64,000 bases of DNA from Naumovozyma dairenensis CBS 421 (lineage: Eukaryota > Ascomycota > Saccharomycetes > Saccharomycetales > Saccharomycetaceae), in NCBI RefSeq assembly GCF_000227115.2, contig NC_016479.1:806001-870000 (forward strand). The letters run 5' to 3'. Positions 1-10,296 of the stretch are shown here, piece after piece (the stretch's first letter is position 1; the number at the start of each line of letters is the position of its first letter). The translations under genes were made by a program, and so were the position numbers. The notes under the pieces are model-generated. The model saw only the letters and a program-made list of their open reading frames with translations. It ran no database searches and was not told where the DNA came from.

Positions 1-467
1 TCTAATGGCAATGGCATTGTTGTGGCAAACAGGTAAATCATTTTCCCTCTTCTTTTCCCTTTTCCCCTTCCCTTCTCATTCCTCTTCTATCGTCATCTGT
101 TTATTTTAGAAAATCATCGCGCGCGGAGAAGACAACTTGTAGGCCTTTTACTTAAAGACACCATGCGTACATATCCCATCATTCACGTATTTGAAACAAT
201 CGCGACACACTTTTCAAATCAGATATTGTACGTACTTAGATGGATGTTATTATCCTATTCTCTTTGGATCAGGAAACAAAAATGACCGGATTAGGTAGAA
301 GTGTTTAAGTTTATTTATTCCATTTCGAAAACATTGAACTATATATGAGTACTGTTTGAAGAATTCATGGAATCAATTGCCGGTCTTACAAATTTATGGA
401 CACCCATCGAAGACAAGTACTCCTCTCTAACAAAAAAAAAAAACAATTCAATAAATAAGCTTGGAAT
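1..467. other. AFR1 upstream region
   Basis: No gene is recognised here. The left 110 bases are pyrimidine-rich. A frame that is open at the left edge stops at TAA 34-36; it is too short to name and may or may not be the tail of a gene outside the window (SSS1 lies next to AFR1 in S. cerevisiae). The one recognisable regulatory word is an exact pheromone response element at 192-198. Confidence 0.5.
192..198 (+). promoter_or_regulatory. pheromone response element (Ste12 site)
   Basis: Exact match to the Ste12 consensus TGAAACA, 270 bases upstream of the AFR1 start. AFR1 of S. cerevisiae is induced by mating pheromone, so the site fits its neighbour. A seven-base word occurs often by chance, and no second exact copy is seen in this promoter. 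Confidence 0.45.
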
Positions 468-1853
468 ATGTCAACAAGAATGGAAAAACCTCAATTGGTT
501 CCTACCCTAATGGAAAAGCATGTCAAAGGAGCAGTTAGTTCCAAACAACTTTCAGAAATCGTACTTTGGGCACAACCGAAATTAGAAGCAAACGACATGA
601 AAAATGAACCAACCTCACCGAATACAACAACTCCTGAATCAAGAGTTTCTTCCATTTTTTCAGTGAACAATGATGAGAAACTTGATAGTCATACCGAAAT
701 TGAGACCAATTTAACTTTTGCTTCTCATGCACCAATAACATTGGAAAAAAATAAATCAATACATAACCCTGTAAATCATAACCATAAACGGAAAAAGTCT
801 AATGGAATACATAGTGTAAGACAAACAACTCGACAAATACACTACAATAATGAAAAGAAACCAACTTTTTTGAAAAGATCTACATCGAAGCTAAAATTAA
901 CAATTCAAAATATCTGGCCTAATGATGATTCAAATAAAGGTTCCAAAAATAGAACAAATGATGGAAGGCATAGGAAAACTTTACTTTCCGATGAAATGGA
1001 CTCAATTGATTCATTATTTTCTATAAATGAACAAAAACTTCCAGAATTAGATGATGAAATAATAGGGGAGAATTTAATGGATGCCAATATGGTTTTTGAT
1101 GATATTTTATCCAATATAGAATCCAAATACATCTCAACGGCTACAGACACCATCCCTATCATTTTATCTGAATATATAGTCCCAGAAACGAATAAACAAA
1201 TTGATACCTCAAGTATAAGGAGTCCTATTTCACAAGGAACTTTAAAAGTAAAGGAGAAAAAAACTAAATGTGATGAATCATTAGATTCAGGATTATTAGA
1301 AGAACTTAAAGTAATTGGGCAATTACTTTCAAAAATAGATATGAATGAAAAACATTTGAAAGTGAAAAGAACACCGTCTAGTTGCTCAATTGCAACTGTG
1401 CCTCCTCCAAGATCGACCAAACGCCCCATGGTAGGTAATAAGACGTTAGCTAAAGAATTTTATCGAAGTTTAACTAATAGAAGTAATATGCGTCTTAGTG
1501 ACCCTTTGAAAGTTAAAGATATTGTGGATCGATTACAGAATGATTGGGAAATTATCCATTTAAATATTGCACCGTCTGAAAAGGCAACCTATGGACAACA
1601 GGATAGAAATGATAATAACAGAATTCAGAAAAAAGTAAGTTTCGCAAAGGAGGTTTTCCTTAATGATACGTGGTCTGCAAGTGAATATGAAAGACCAGAA
1701 GAAAATTCTATCAAATCTAGAAGGGGCATCCTTTTAAGAATTGAAGAAGATCCTACTTTTTTCAATAATATTAAAAGAGAGTTGAATTATTTTAAGACTC
1801 ATGATATGGAAATTCATAAGGAAAGTAAAGGGAATACTCAACTATTTTATTAA
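468..1853 (+). CDS. AFR1: Afr1-like regulator of mating projection and septins
   Basis: A 461-residue, mostly hydrophilic and probably disordered protein. The informative part is near the C-terminus: residues 388-392 (KKVSF) form an RVxF-type docking site for the PP1 phosphatase Glc7, followed by a conserved-looking block with NDTWSASEYERPE and RRGILLRIEEDP. In S. cerevisiae, Afr1 is pheromone-induced, binds the septin Cdc12 and Glc7, and is needed for normal mating-projection shape and receptor regulation. Identification rests on this C-terminal block and on position: it lies beside TVP23 exactly as YDR085C does. It is shorter than the S. cerevisiae protein (about 620 residues). The duplicate gene YER158C is the alternative; synteny favours AFR1. 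The start is the first ATG of the frame. Confidence 0.72.
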   Translation: MSTRMEKPQLVPTLMEKHVKGAVSSKQLSEIVLWAQPKLEANDMKNEPTSPNTTTPESRVSSIFSVNNDEKLDSHTEIETNLTFASHAPITLEKNKSIHNPVNHNHKRKKSNGIHSVRQTTRQIHYNNEKKPTFLKRSTSKLKLTIQNIWPNDDSNKGSKNRTNDGRHRKTLLSDEMDSIDSLFSINEQKLPELDDEIIGENLMDANMVFDDILSNIESKYISTATDTIPIILSEYIVPETNKQIDTSSIRSPISQGTLKVKEKKTKCDESLDSGLLEELKVIGQLLSKIDMNEKHLKVKRTPSSCSIATVPPPRSTKRPMVGNKTLAKEFYRSLTNRSNMRLSDPLKVKDIVDRLQNDWEIIHLNIAPSEKATYGQQDRNDNNRIQKKVSFAKEVFLNDTWSASEYERPEENSIKSRRGILLRIEEDPTFFNNIKRELNYFKTHDMEIHKESKGNTQLFY

Positions 1854-2924
1854 ATTGCATCGTATGTCTATAAACGAAAACTATAGCTTTGAATATTGAA
1901 ACTTAATTATTGTCACGATTATTATCACGATTATTATCAATTATATATGGATTTTGTAGGCTGTTGAACCCTTTGGAACTTCTACGTTTAAGACAATTGA
2001 CGGTGAAGTAGGTTAGTTTCTGTCGGTTATTTTATTTAATAAGTAGAATGTATAATAAAGGTGAATTGCTAAAGCGCCAAGATCAAGATTGGTAGCATTC
2101 TCTGAAGTAGCTTCAATTACACGGTTCTCATCACTAATACTTGAAAGGATCGTCAAGCTCGACCTGTCGCATATGCGAGTAGTACACCTTATCATAATCC
2201 TCGTTATACATGATGAGGGTATAAAAAGTTTTCAGCTTATACTCTCCCATACTTAAGCCTATAAATCTAACTATTGTTTATGTTAACTGAATCAAACTCA
2301 CGTAGTATGTAATGTGTATGCAATCAAGAGAGATAAGAAATAAAATACCTTTAGTTGCTCGTCCTGTATACTACTAATTGTACCACGCTAAAGATCATAT
2401 AATACGATCTCGTGACAAATACCTGTGTATCACTAATAAAAGAGAAGATAGTGTAATTGACAACCATTATAACATATATTACACTACTTTAGTCATCGGT
2501 CTATAATACACAATTCTTGGATGAAGGTATGGTCCGAACTGACGCCAAGTCTGTTAAAAGCTAAACCATGGTCATCTGATTCCTGTTTATTCGTCAGTTC
2601 GATTTCCAACTGAAAGAGTAGAGTCGATAAACTTCAATATTTTATTGTTACAAAATAGCATACATATATCTTGCTTATGGGCCCTTATTATATTATATAT
2701 TATATACCGCATATTGTCACTTTGATTATGGCTGTCCAACTATTCTTCCAGCACGTGCCAGAAAGGATAACAATATATATATTGCATATATTGTTACGTA
2801 TCTTGAATTCCCTTTAGAATAATTAGAGTCAATCAATATATATGAAACAGAAAGGTTAAGTAAACACTTATGATTAAGGACTTATAATTTCTTACCAAGG
2901 AATTACACCGAGAGCCAACCAACA
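1854..2924. other. intergenic region AFR1-TVP23
   Basis: About 1.07 kb, AT-rich, without a recognisable gene. A 12-base direct repeat (ATTATTATCACG type) lies near 1912-1938 just after AFR1, and TA-rich stretches occur at 2688-2706 and 2774-2795. A 60-codon minus-strand frame at 2013-2195 resembles nothing I know. No tRNA or LTR signature is seen. Confidence 0.5.
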
Positions 2925-3539
2925 ATGGAGCATTTAACTAACTTTTATAATACTATTTTGAAATCTTCACATCCAATACTTTTAGGGCTCCATCTATCCG
3001 CTAAAGCTGCACCTATTGTATTTTATATAGTTGGATCTTTATTCCTAGGTTTCACTGCTCAATTCATTTGTATCGTACTGCTGTTGGCGTTCGATTTTTA
3101 TCTAACCAAAAATATAAGTGGAAGAAAATTAGTACAGTTACGTTGGTGGTATGATTCTACTTTAACTAATAAGGAAACTTTTAAATTTGAGTCATTTAAA
3201 GAATATGCTCCTTCTCTGGGTCCTCCAATTAACCCTATTGATTCCAAATTATTTTGGTGGTCGATGTATTTAACTCCTGTAGTATGGATCGTTTTTGGTA
3301 TACTTTGTCTATTAAGACTTAAATTGTTCTATTTGATATTAGTCATTGTCGCCATCATGTTAACTGGTTGGAATACATATGGATTCCGTTGTTGTGATAA
3401 GTGGGATCCATCAAAAAGTACTGAAGAGGCAAATAGTTGGTTCCAATTACCTGCTCTCCCAGGTTTGGATAATATACAGAGGTTAGCAAATATTGGATCC
3501 TTTTTCCAACCTTCAACAGCATCATCTTCTTCTACGTAG
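2925..3539 (+). CDS. TVP23: Tvp23, Golgi vesicle membrane protein
   Basis: A 204-residue integral membrane protein with four hydrophobic segments (about residues 22-38, 42-60, 105-125 and 129-149), matching the TVP23 family (DUF846) and the length of the S. cerevisiae protein (199 residues). Family landmarks visible are [11 protein letters not shown] at the N-terminus, the loop [16 protein letters not shown] and the [11 protein letters not shown] block after the last membrane segment. Tvp23 resides in late-Golgi (Tlg2-containing) vesicles and acts with Yip4/Yip5-type proteins in membrane traffic; its exact reaction is unknown. It is convergent with RRP8 (93 bases between stops) as in the S. 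cerevisiae order YDR084C-YDR083W. One oddity is a two-residue insertion before GPPIN. Confidence 0.93.
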   Translation: MEHLTNFYNTILKSSHPILLGLHLSAKAAPIVFYIVGSLFLGFTAQFICIVLLLAFDFYLTKNISGRKLVQLRWWYDSTLTNKETFKFESFKEYAPSLGPPINPIDSKLFWWSMYLTPVVWIVFGILCLLRLKLFYLILVIVAIMLTGWNTYGFRCCDKWDPSKSTEEANSWFQLPALPGLDNIQRLANIGSFFQPSTASSSST

Positions 3540-3632
3540 GTTCACTCACAGTTTCCCTATATAACAGCAAGATTTTTTTAATATACAATTTTGATTTGAT
3601 ATGATTTACAAATTACGGATATATAGTAATAA

Positions 3633-4811
3633 TCATCTTCTTTTATAAATACATGGCTTTAATAACCATTTACCTTCAGCAGTCTTTTGTCTTTTCTTCT
3701 CAAGTTCTTCCTTTTCTGTTTCCACTTCAATGAATTTTTGTCTTCTTTCTAATTTTGCCTTTCTTTCTTCAATAATATCTTGCGCTGGTTTAAAGAATTC
3801 AAATCTAGTAAACATTTTATTTTCATCATCTGTATTTTTATGGAAAAATCCCATTAGTTTCAAAGCAGTAACAAATTCATCCCCTTTACCATCTGCAAAT
3901 CTTGATTTAATTTCCGCTATCCACAATTCACCTCTTGGTGCCAAAATTCTATAAGCTTCCTTGATGAAATCCAAGAAGTTAGTCCCCATCAATGATAAAC
4001 AAAATATAACAATAGTACAAGAATTATCCGGTAAAGGAACGTTCTTAATATCAGCCACAGTAATTCTATCGTTAACTTTTTTCAAATCAAAACTATGAAC
4101 CTCATGATTTCTTTTCCATTTCCTATTTTTTTGATTGAAAGATTTATAAAAATTATTCACTTCAAGCGCTAATTTTTGCTTCACCACAACCCATATCAGC
4201 AATAACAATTTTTTATTATCATCCGTTAAACCTGGTAACCCACCAGGAGCATTGACAGGTTTCTGAGACCTTGCCTTGAGTTGATTGACAAAAACATCAA
4301 TTGGATTCTCAGGCCATGATTGAACTTGAGATCTAAACCCATCATGATATTCATCAAATAATTCAGGTTGTTTCTTAACTAAATCTAATGCACTTCCAGA
4401 ATCTATCGTATAAAATTGTTCATTAATCCATCTGAATCTTGACCCTGTTAATTTAGCCATCATCTTTTGTTGTAACGGAGTTAACTTCCTTTGAGGTTTC
4501 GATTGTATCGTAGAATCAATGTCTTCCTTGGCGATTTCTTCATGGTTACGTTTTGTAGAAGTCTTATCAATTTCTGTGCTGCTTGATGGTGATAATGACT
4601 GATCTTTCTTTTCACCGAATTTTCTCATTTTCACATCAGGATTGACAACTATGGAATTGGCACTAGTGGCTTTCTTTTTAGCATTATCTTTTAGTTTCTT
4701 ATTGGCTTTGGCCTTTTTGTTTTTCTTATCTTGTAATTTCTTCTTTTTATTCTCTGCAAAGGCAACTTTGTCAGTCTTTATGTTCCAACCGTCAACTTTG
4801 AATAATTCCAT
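3633..4811 (-). CDS. RRP8: Rrp8, nucleolar 25S rRNA m1A methyltransferase (motif I disrupted by paired frameshifts)
   Basis: A 392-residue protein, the same length as S. cerevisiae Rrp8. The frame extends 12 codons further to GTG, but the ATG at 4811 gives MELFKVDGWNIK, which matches the known N-terminus. A lysine-rich N-terminal half is followed by an SAM-dependent methyltransferase domain and the conserved tail EGKWLLKPCIYKRR. Rrp8 methylates A645 of 25S rRNA in the nucleolus and helps early cleavage at site A2. The oddity is that residues about 202-212 read LLLLIWVVVKQ where motif I should be. The neighbouring frame of the same bases (4178-4208) encodes IVIADMGCGEA, so one missing A in the run at 4209-4214 and one extra A in the run at 4173-4177 would restore the SAM-binding loop. 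A PAC element lies upstream. Confidence 0.93.
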   Translation of the reverse strand: MELFKVDGWNIKTDKVAFAENKKKKLQDKKNKKAKANKKLKDNAKKKATSANSIVVNPDVKMRKFGEKKDQSLSPSSSTEIDKTSTKRNHEEIAKEDIDSTIQSKPQRKLTPLQQKMMAKLTGSRFRWINEQFYTIDSGSALDLVKKQPELFDEYHDGFRSQVQSWPENPIDVFVNQLKARSQKPVNAPGGLPGLTDDNKKLLLLIWVVVKQKLALEVNNFYKSFNQKNRKWKRNHEVHSFDLKKVNDRITVADIKNVPLPDNSCTIVIFCLSLMGTNFLDFIKEAYRILAPRGELWIAEIKSRFADGKGDEFVTALKLMGFFHKNTDDENKMFTRFEFFKPAQDIIEERKAKLERRQKFIEVETEKEELEKKRQKTAEGKWLLKPCIYKRR

Positions 4812-5239
4812 TTTTTTTTTTGAACTCTTGGTGATTTTGTCTTTCACAAGGCAGTGACTTTACTTTATTAACAAATAGCAAATATTGAAAAAAACTTGAT
4901 AGACTATTGATTATAAAGATTTATTTCAATACCAATGCACTATCAAGTTCTGCATATATTTTGCGATGAGCTTCTCATTTTATTATTTTTCACTTTCTTT
5001 CGAAAAAAAAAAAAATTAATAATAATGTAACCCTAGGGTTGAACCCCACATATGTTTGTACAGCCCTGATATTGACTCTTGCCGGACTGTAAAAAGAAGT
5101 AAAGTTGGACAAATTACTGACGCTATTGTAGAATGTATATAAAGTATGCTTCAACAATAGAGTGTTTATTGTGTTTCTTCGAATGAATATAATATAATGT
5201 ATATATGAGAGTGTCCTTATTTAGTATGAAGAAGAAACT
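4812..5239. other. RRP8 promoter and STN1 3' flank
   Basis: A 428-base interval holding the RRP8 promoter. It contains a PAC element (4963-4970) and a poly-A/T tract at about 5000-5017. Nothing coding is seen. Confidence 0.6.
4963..4970 (+). promoter_or_regulatory. PAC element upstream of RRP8
   Basis: Exact PAC core GCGATGAG, 152 bases upstream of the RRP8 ATG. PAC (bound by Dot6/Tod6) marks ribosome-biogenesis genes in S. cerevisiae, which fits Rrp8. The same word is found upstream of MRT4 in this window. Confidence 0.7.
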
Positions 5240-6802
5240 TTAATAATATTCTAGATATACTATTGCAATTTTTTCATTTTTCAAATCGATATACCAATTC
5301 TTAATTATTGATGATGTATTCATGGTGAAGATTTTGATATTTTCTTTAAATATTTCAATAATCATCATATTTTTAAATTGCTTTAATGATAGTTTTTGTT
5401 TGATATATTTGTAATCAATACTAATTGAAAGATTTTGTAATTTAATTGAGATATTTAATCTTTCATTGCAATATTTGGAGACTTTTTTCAAAATCGATAA
5501 ATCAATCACATTATCATTTGAAGTCAATTCCACTACAGTTGATGCCACTAATGATTTAATGTAATTAATGAATTGTTCAGATTTAATTTCTTCGAAAGAT
5601 TTAATGTTAGATAATGATTGTTTTTGGAATTCAAATATTGATAGTTGTTCTAATTTGCTTTTGAATTCCGATATTTGATATAAATCAATCATTGTTATCG
5701 AGTTTACGGGTAATGTTATCAAATATCTTAACAAAAATGATTTAATTTCTGCCTTATTACATATCGTGATAGGTGGATCAGTTTCATTGGCAGTTGGAGT
5801 TGGTTTATAAAACGGATTTTGCTCCGGTGTCATTGCCCCATTATTATCCTCAATTATCATAAGAGAAGTTTCAGGGCTTACGTCGACTATAATGATATCA
5901 CTATTTTCATCTTCATCTACTTCTTGCTCATCTTCGTGATTAAAATGATCATGTTCCTTTTCGGTGTTGAATGGAGAAACATGATGGTTATTAAAACTCA
6001 AACTCAAATTCAAGTTCAAATTCACGGAAGAATTAGCAGAGGAATAAGGGCTTATAATTTCCAATTCATTTCTTGTATTTTCATCCTGTAATTTCTCAAT
6101 ATAAGTGATTTTTTTATTTCCAACTCTTCTTATCGGAGTGGAATTATTAATAACATCATCTTCATCACCATGTACTAAGGAAGCTTCTTGAGTTAACAAA
6201 TATGGTTCCAAGATATCAGGTGCAATTGTCCATGGTTCCATTAACCATGATCTATAGTGCATAGCTAACGACCAAAATTCTAATTCTGATACCATGGTAT
6301 CTACGAATTGTAAATCTTTAATATGAAATTCATTATATTGTAATTTGGCATAACCAATAATTTGTATCCTTTGACCAGTCAAATCAGGTAAGGTTGAAAT
6401 TTGTAACATGTTGCATACTGATTCAACTGAACATGTGAATTTTAAATCATGATCTCGTTTATTGTCGAAATTTGGAGTACAATCATCTAATTTTAAAAAG
6501 ATATAATCAACGTTTTTAACCCATTTGGTATGGGAGTCAAAGACTCTACCTATAACTTTGATCTTATTAATTGGAGTATTCTCATAAAAGAGACATTTAC
6601 TTGATTCTAAATTGAATGTCTTATAATAATGTTCAAACAAAAGCTTCGATTTGAACATGCATTTTTTTAAGTCATATAATAACAAGGGAATAGGGTCAGT
6701 TAACGATTGGATATAATATTCATTATGTTTGAACAATAGTGGTAAGTAAAAGCATTGTGATGTAATGGGATCTCTATGAACGATGTGGTCATTTGTATCC
6801 AT
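5240..6802 (-). CDS. STN1: Stn1, telomere-capping CST subunit
   Basis: A 520-residue protein matching S. cerevisiae Stn1 (494 residues) by order and sequence. The N-terminal OB-fold (about residues 60-190) carries the landmarks INKIKVIGRV, WVKNVDYIFLKLDDCTPNF and IQIIGYAKLQYNEFHIKDLQF, the FLKLDDCT segment being typical of Stn1. An Asn/Asp/Glu-rich linker (about 240-345) leads to a C-terminal winged-helix region. Stn1 works with Cdc13 and Ten1 in the CST complex, which binds telomeric G-strand DNA, blocks excess telomerase and resection, and recruits DNA polymerase alpha. The ATG at 6802 gives MDTNDHIVHRDP, similar to the known N-terminus. It is divergent from PDC2. Confidence 0.88.
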   Translation of the reverse strand: MDTNDHIVHRDPITSQCFYLPLLFKHNEYYIQSLTDPIPLLLYDLKKCMFKSKLLFEHYYKTFNLESSKCLFYENTPINKIKVIGRVFDSHTKWVKNVDYIFLKLDDCTPNFDNKRDHDLKFTCSVESVCNMLQISTLPDLTGQRIQIIGYAKLQYNEFHIKDLQFVDTMVSELEFWSLAMHYRSWLMEPWTIAPDILEPYLLTQEASLVHGDEDDVINNSTPIRRVGNKKITYIEKLQDENTRNELEIISPYSSANSSVNLNLNLSLSFNNHHVSPFNTEKEHDHFNHEDEQEVDEDENSDIIIVDVSPETSLMIIEDNNGAMTPEQNPFYKPTPTANETDPPITICNKAEIKSFLLRYLITLPVNSITMIDLYQISEFKSKLEQLSIFEFQKQSLSNIKSFEEIKSEQFINYIKSLVASTVVELTSNDNVIDLSILKKVSKYCNERLNISIKLQNLSISIDYKYIKQKLSLKQFKNMMIIEIFKENIKIFTMNTSSIIKNWYIDLKNEKIAIVYLEYY

Positions 6803-7526
6803 GTGATATGTATTTGTTATGTTATGATAAATATTGAATCAGCACATAAAGTAAGGGGGAAACTGCAGACACGAAGAAAGAGAGGTGTTTGTAGTTATAA
6901 AAAAAAAAGGGTATAATGCGAACACTAAAAACAATATGTTGGTGCAATAGCAGTTTTCTGTGTTAATGGTTTATGTCATTGTCATTGATTAAATTGATTA
7001 AATTGATTAAATTGACAGTAACATTTTTTGGCGATTATTTAATCAAAAAATGTCTCAAGCCCTAATATTTCCAAAACACAGGGTATACCAGAAATGACCT
7101 CACTCCTTTTTTAAACCCTAAGAAATTGATAAAAAAATAAACGAAAATTAAAAAAATCAACTTTTTTCGACTTCGAGTTTTTAAAACAGCCAGCCAGCCA
7201 CAGATAGCGAGACTCAACTGGATTCGATGATCATCGTTTTCTTTGAATGGCTTTTATAAGAAAGTAACAGTTACCAGTGGCTTGGCTTGGTTGTATTATC
7301 TTATTCAAAGCCTTGCTAGTCTGCTGAATCGCGGAAAGAGTATATTTCCCACGCTCAGGTCGACATTATCTACCTTTATTTTAACGGAAACAAAAGCAGT
7401 GTGTTTTGTGACTGAGCACATTGAATAAATTTGAAGAAACTCCGAATTTCTCATTAAACCATCAGTTTATTATTTATTTTACTTATTTATTGTTATCTCC
7501 ACTGTTGCAACTACAAGAGAAAAAGG
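6803..7526. other. STN1-PDC2 divergent promoter
   Basis: A 724-base divergent promoter with poly-A tracts (about 6899-6908), a 9-base tandem repeat at 6984-7015 and TA-rich DNA. No gene is recognised; the open stretch near 7243-7428 has no ATG start and no family resemblance. Confidence 0.5.
6984..7015 (+). repeat. 9-bp tandem repeat (ATTGATTAA)n
   Basis: About 3.6 perfect copies of the 9-mer ATTGATTAA in the STN1-PDC2 promoter. The unit length does not alter local base composition and no function is evident. Confidence 0.9.
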
Positions 7527-10049
7527 ATGCTTTCCATAGAACAACGTTATAATATCTGTCTGATGGCGGAAAGACACCCTAAATGGACACAACTCGAGTT
7601 GGCCAAATGGGCATATGAAACTTTCCAACTACCCAAGATTCCTTCGCAAGGTACCATTTCAAGATTATTAGCGAAAAAATCCACATATATGAATTGTAAA
7701 GAACATGAAAAGGATTCAAACCGATTGAGGAAACCAAATAATCTCTTGGTAAGGAAGATTTTACAAGAATGGATTTCACAAAGTTTGTGGAATGGGATTC
7801 CTATTACTTCACCGATCATTCAAGATACTGCTCAAAGCGTTTGGCATAGAATCCCATCGGAATTTAGAGAGGGGAATGGATCATTCAGTTATAAATGGAT
7901 ATCTAATTTTTTGGCAAAGATGGACGTGAATATTTCTGCATTAGATGAAGAATTACCAAAGGCACCAAAAATTTGGACTTTTGAAGAAAGAAACGTATTA
8001 AAGGAATACTTTAGTAAGATTCCATCTGTGAAAGATATCTTTACATTGGATGAAACTTTCTTAGCATATAATTTACCACTGGATTATGAACAATATGAAA
8101 CAAGTAAAATTCAAAGAAGAATCGAAGTTGCCACTGTGATGTTATGCTCCAATTTAGATGGGTCAGAAAAATTAAAACCTTTAGTAGTGGGGAAATACAA
8201 AAGTTATAGAAGTTTTAGGAATTATTTCCCTCATGAACCAACTGATCAAGGATCACAAGCCTTATTGGGAGAAAAAATGGCCACAAGATTCGGTATCTCA
8301 TATCATAGTAACAGAAAATCGTGGCTAACAAGTAATATGTTCCATAATTGGTTAGTAAGGTGGGATAAAAGGTTAGTTGCTGACAATAGGAAGATTTGGA
8401 TTGTTTTAGATGATTCATGTTCACATAGAATCATTAATGCTCATCTACAGAATATTCATTTGGTTTACACTTCATCAAATTCAAGATTTTTACCTTTCAA
8501 TTGGGGGGTTTTAGATGAATTTAAAACAAGGTATAGAATACAACAGTATAAAGCGCTAATAGAATTACAAAAACAATTTGAAAAAAACTCAAATGAAAAA
8601 ATTTGCATAAATTTTGAACAAAGTAAATTGACTATGTCAAATGCCTTTAAATTCATCAAAAAGGCATGGGATGATATCCCGGGAGATGTCATTAAGGCAA
8701 ATTGGAAAAGTTCAGGTATATTACCTGCTGGTATGATTGTTTTAAATGAGAATGTCAGTATGGCTTTCAAGAAAAATGAAATCTTAGAATCTGAATTAGA
8801 TTCATTGTGTAACGAATTTTATTGTAAAAAAAATAGGGATTACGAAATGTTATTGGATTTGAACATTGAAAATAAAAATACTAATTTTTTAAGTACAGAA
8901 GAATTGGTGGAAAGTGCCATCATTGATCCAATAGAACCAGATTCTACATTATTGAGTACTACCACATCACAATTTACCGACGATGATCTATTAAATAGAT
9001 TGAATGAGAACTTGCTTGATGAGGAAGATGGAAACGATGATGACAATGATATTGATGGCATCCCGAACAATGATCTTCTGATAGATAATTTCAATATACC
9101 CCCATTTAATAACAATCATGTTAATCGTGGCATTATGACCACTAGTCAACAAGCAAACAATTTACAAAACAATTTGAATACACTACCTAACAATAGTAAT
9201 AATAATAATAATAATACATCAATGGGTGTAAACGATTATGAATCTAATTTAAATAAAATCCTGGATGTTAATTTTGATCCCTCCAAGGCGGAGCTGTTCT
9301 TTAATGTAAGCACTTTGATTGATAAGTCAGCATTATTCGTTGATCCTACCGCGAACTTGGATTTGAAAAACGTCCAAGGAGACCTTCCACTAACGACTAA
9401 TGAGTATTTCAATGATGTCTTCCAGTCATCAGATTCCAATCGTGAATCTAGCAATATTAATTTCTCCAATAATTCCAATAATAATATTTTAAATAATAGA
9501 CCTATCATNNNNNNNNNNNNNNNNGTGTCATCATCTGCATCTTTATTGAACAATACGTCAAACGGTACAAATAATTTCGAGGTTCCAAATTTGACTAGAC
9601 TCCTTAATAGTAACGGCGGCGAGACTTCCAACACAAATATCATGCGACAACCATCATTATCATATCCAATTTCGACCACTATGGACTCATCACTTCAAGT
9701 GAATACTTCCAATTCACCAGTACCATCTCTAGGTTCATTGCAGTCAAATATCAATATTGCTAAAGCCTTAGGCACAATCATTAAACATACAGAAGCAAAT
9801 GAGTTAATATTCTCAAAATCGACCATTACTGAATTGAAAGTTTCATATCTAAATATTTTGAAGGCAATTAAAAAGACAAGGAAACAATTAACTACCGCGG
9901 CAAAAATGAAAAATGGTACCCCAAATAATCTAGAATCATTATTAGCTACTGATTCTCTTAATATATCTCGAAATGTAATTGATATCAATTCAGTACTTCC
10001 TGATGATGTTGAAACATTACAACTTCCAGATGCTACATCATTTTTCTAG
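7527..10049 (+). CDS. PDC2: Pdc2, activator of pyruvate decarboxylase and thiamine genes
   Basis: An 840-residue homologue of S. cerevisiae Pdc2 (925 residues), with a very conserved N-terminal half. Residues 1-150 are a CENP-B-type DNA-binding region beginning MLSIEQRYNICLMAERHPKW. Residues about 170-400 resemble a DDE-superfamily transposase core of the pogo kind (FTLDETFLAYNLPLDY, IWIVLDDSCSHR, NWGVLDEFKTRYR), so the family is a domesticated transposase acting as a transcription factor. The rest is Asn/Ser/Asp-rich and ends with conserved NINIAKALGTI and KKTRKQL blocks. Pdc2 activates PDC1, PDC5 and thiamine-biosynthesis genes in response to thiamine. An N gap (9509-9524) lies in the low-complexity part; its length keeps the frame open. 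Fewer acidic/Asn repeats than in S. cerevisiae explain the shorter length. Confidence 0.96.
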   Translation: MLSIEQRYNICLMAERHPKWTQLELAKWAYETFQLPKIPSQGTISRLLAKKSTYMNCKEHEKDSNRLRKPNNLLVRKILQEWISQSLWNGIPITSPIIQDTAQSVWHRIPSEFREGNGSFSYKWISNFLAKMDVNISALDEELPKAPKIWTFEERNVLKEYFSKIPSVKDIFTLDETFLAYNLPLDYEQYETSKIQRRIEVATVMLCSNLDGSEKLKPLVVGKYKSYRSFRNYFPHEPTDQGSQALLGEKMATRFGISYHSNRKSWLTSNMFHNWLVRWDKRLVADNRKIWIVLDDSCSHRIINAHLQNIHLVYTSSNSRFLPFNWGVLDEFKTRYRIQQYKALIELQKQFEKNSNEKICINFEQSKLTMSNAFKFIKKAWDDIPGDVIKANWKSSGILPAGMIVLNENVSMAFKKNEILESELDSLCNEFYCKKNRDYEMLLDLNIENKNTNFLSTEELVESAIIDPIEPDSTLLSTTTSQFTDDDLLNRLNENLLDEEDGNDDDNDIDGIPNNDLLIDNFNIPPFNNNHVNRGIMTTSQQANNLQNNLNTLPNNSNNNNNNTSMGVNDYESNLNKILDVNFDPSKAELFFNVSTLIDKSALFVDPTANLDLKNVQGDLPLTTNEYFNDVFQSSDSNRESSNINFSNNSNNNILNNRPIXXXXXXVSSSASLLNNTSNGTNNFEVPNLTRLLNSNGGETSNTNIMRQPSLSYPISTTMDSSLQVNTSNSPVPSLGSLQSNINIAKALGTIIKHTEANELIFSKSTITELKVSYLNILKAIKKTRKQLTTAAKMKNGTPNNLESLLATDSLNISRNVIDINSVLPDDVETLQLPDATSFF
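9509..9524. other. assembly gap (16 N) inside PDC2
   Basis: Sixteen undetermined bases within the Asn/Ser-rich coding part of PDC2. Flanking frames match, so the gene is not visibly broken, but the true repeat length is unknown. Confidence 0.98.
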
Positions 10050-10296
10050 GTCAGAAAGGACAATTAAGAAAAAATGAACTCGAATAACGTTACTAATACA
10101 TAATTTACGATCTATCTTATATATATATATATATAGAAATCTAATAAATATTCAAATACTACTCCACGCAGGAATATCAATAATACAATCTATGGTTCCC
10201 AACTTTTTATTTTCCATTTTGTTGATTCCTATTTATAATATTTTAATATATATTATAGTGTCTATATATGAAAAGTTCCTTTAAATGGTCAGGTAT

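Noticed and set aside
905..1429. 174-codon antisense frame within AFR1
   Set aside because: Shadow of the coding frame; Ser/Phe-rich with no motif.
2013..2195. 60-codon minus-strand frame, considered as a gene or retroelement relic
   Set aside because: No integrase, RT or other motif and no LTR-like ends nearby.
2521..2625. A possible tRNA B-box (CAGTTCGATTTCC)
   Set aside because: No A-box at the proper distance and no cloverleaf arms can be drawn.
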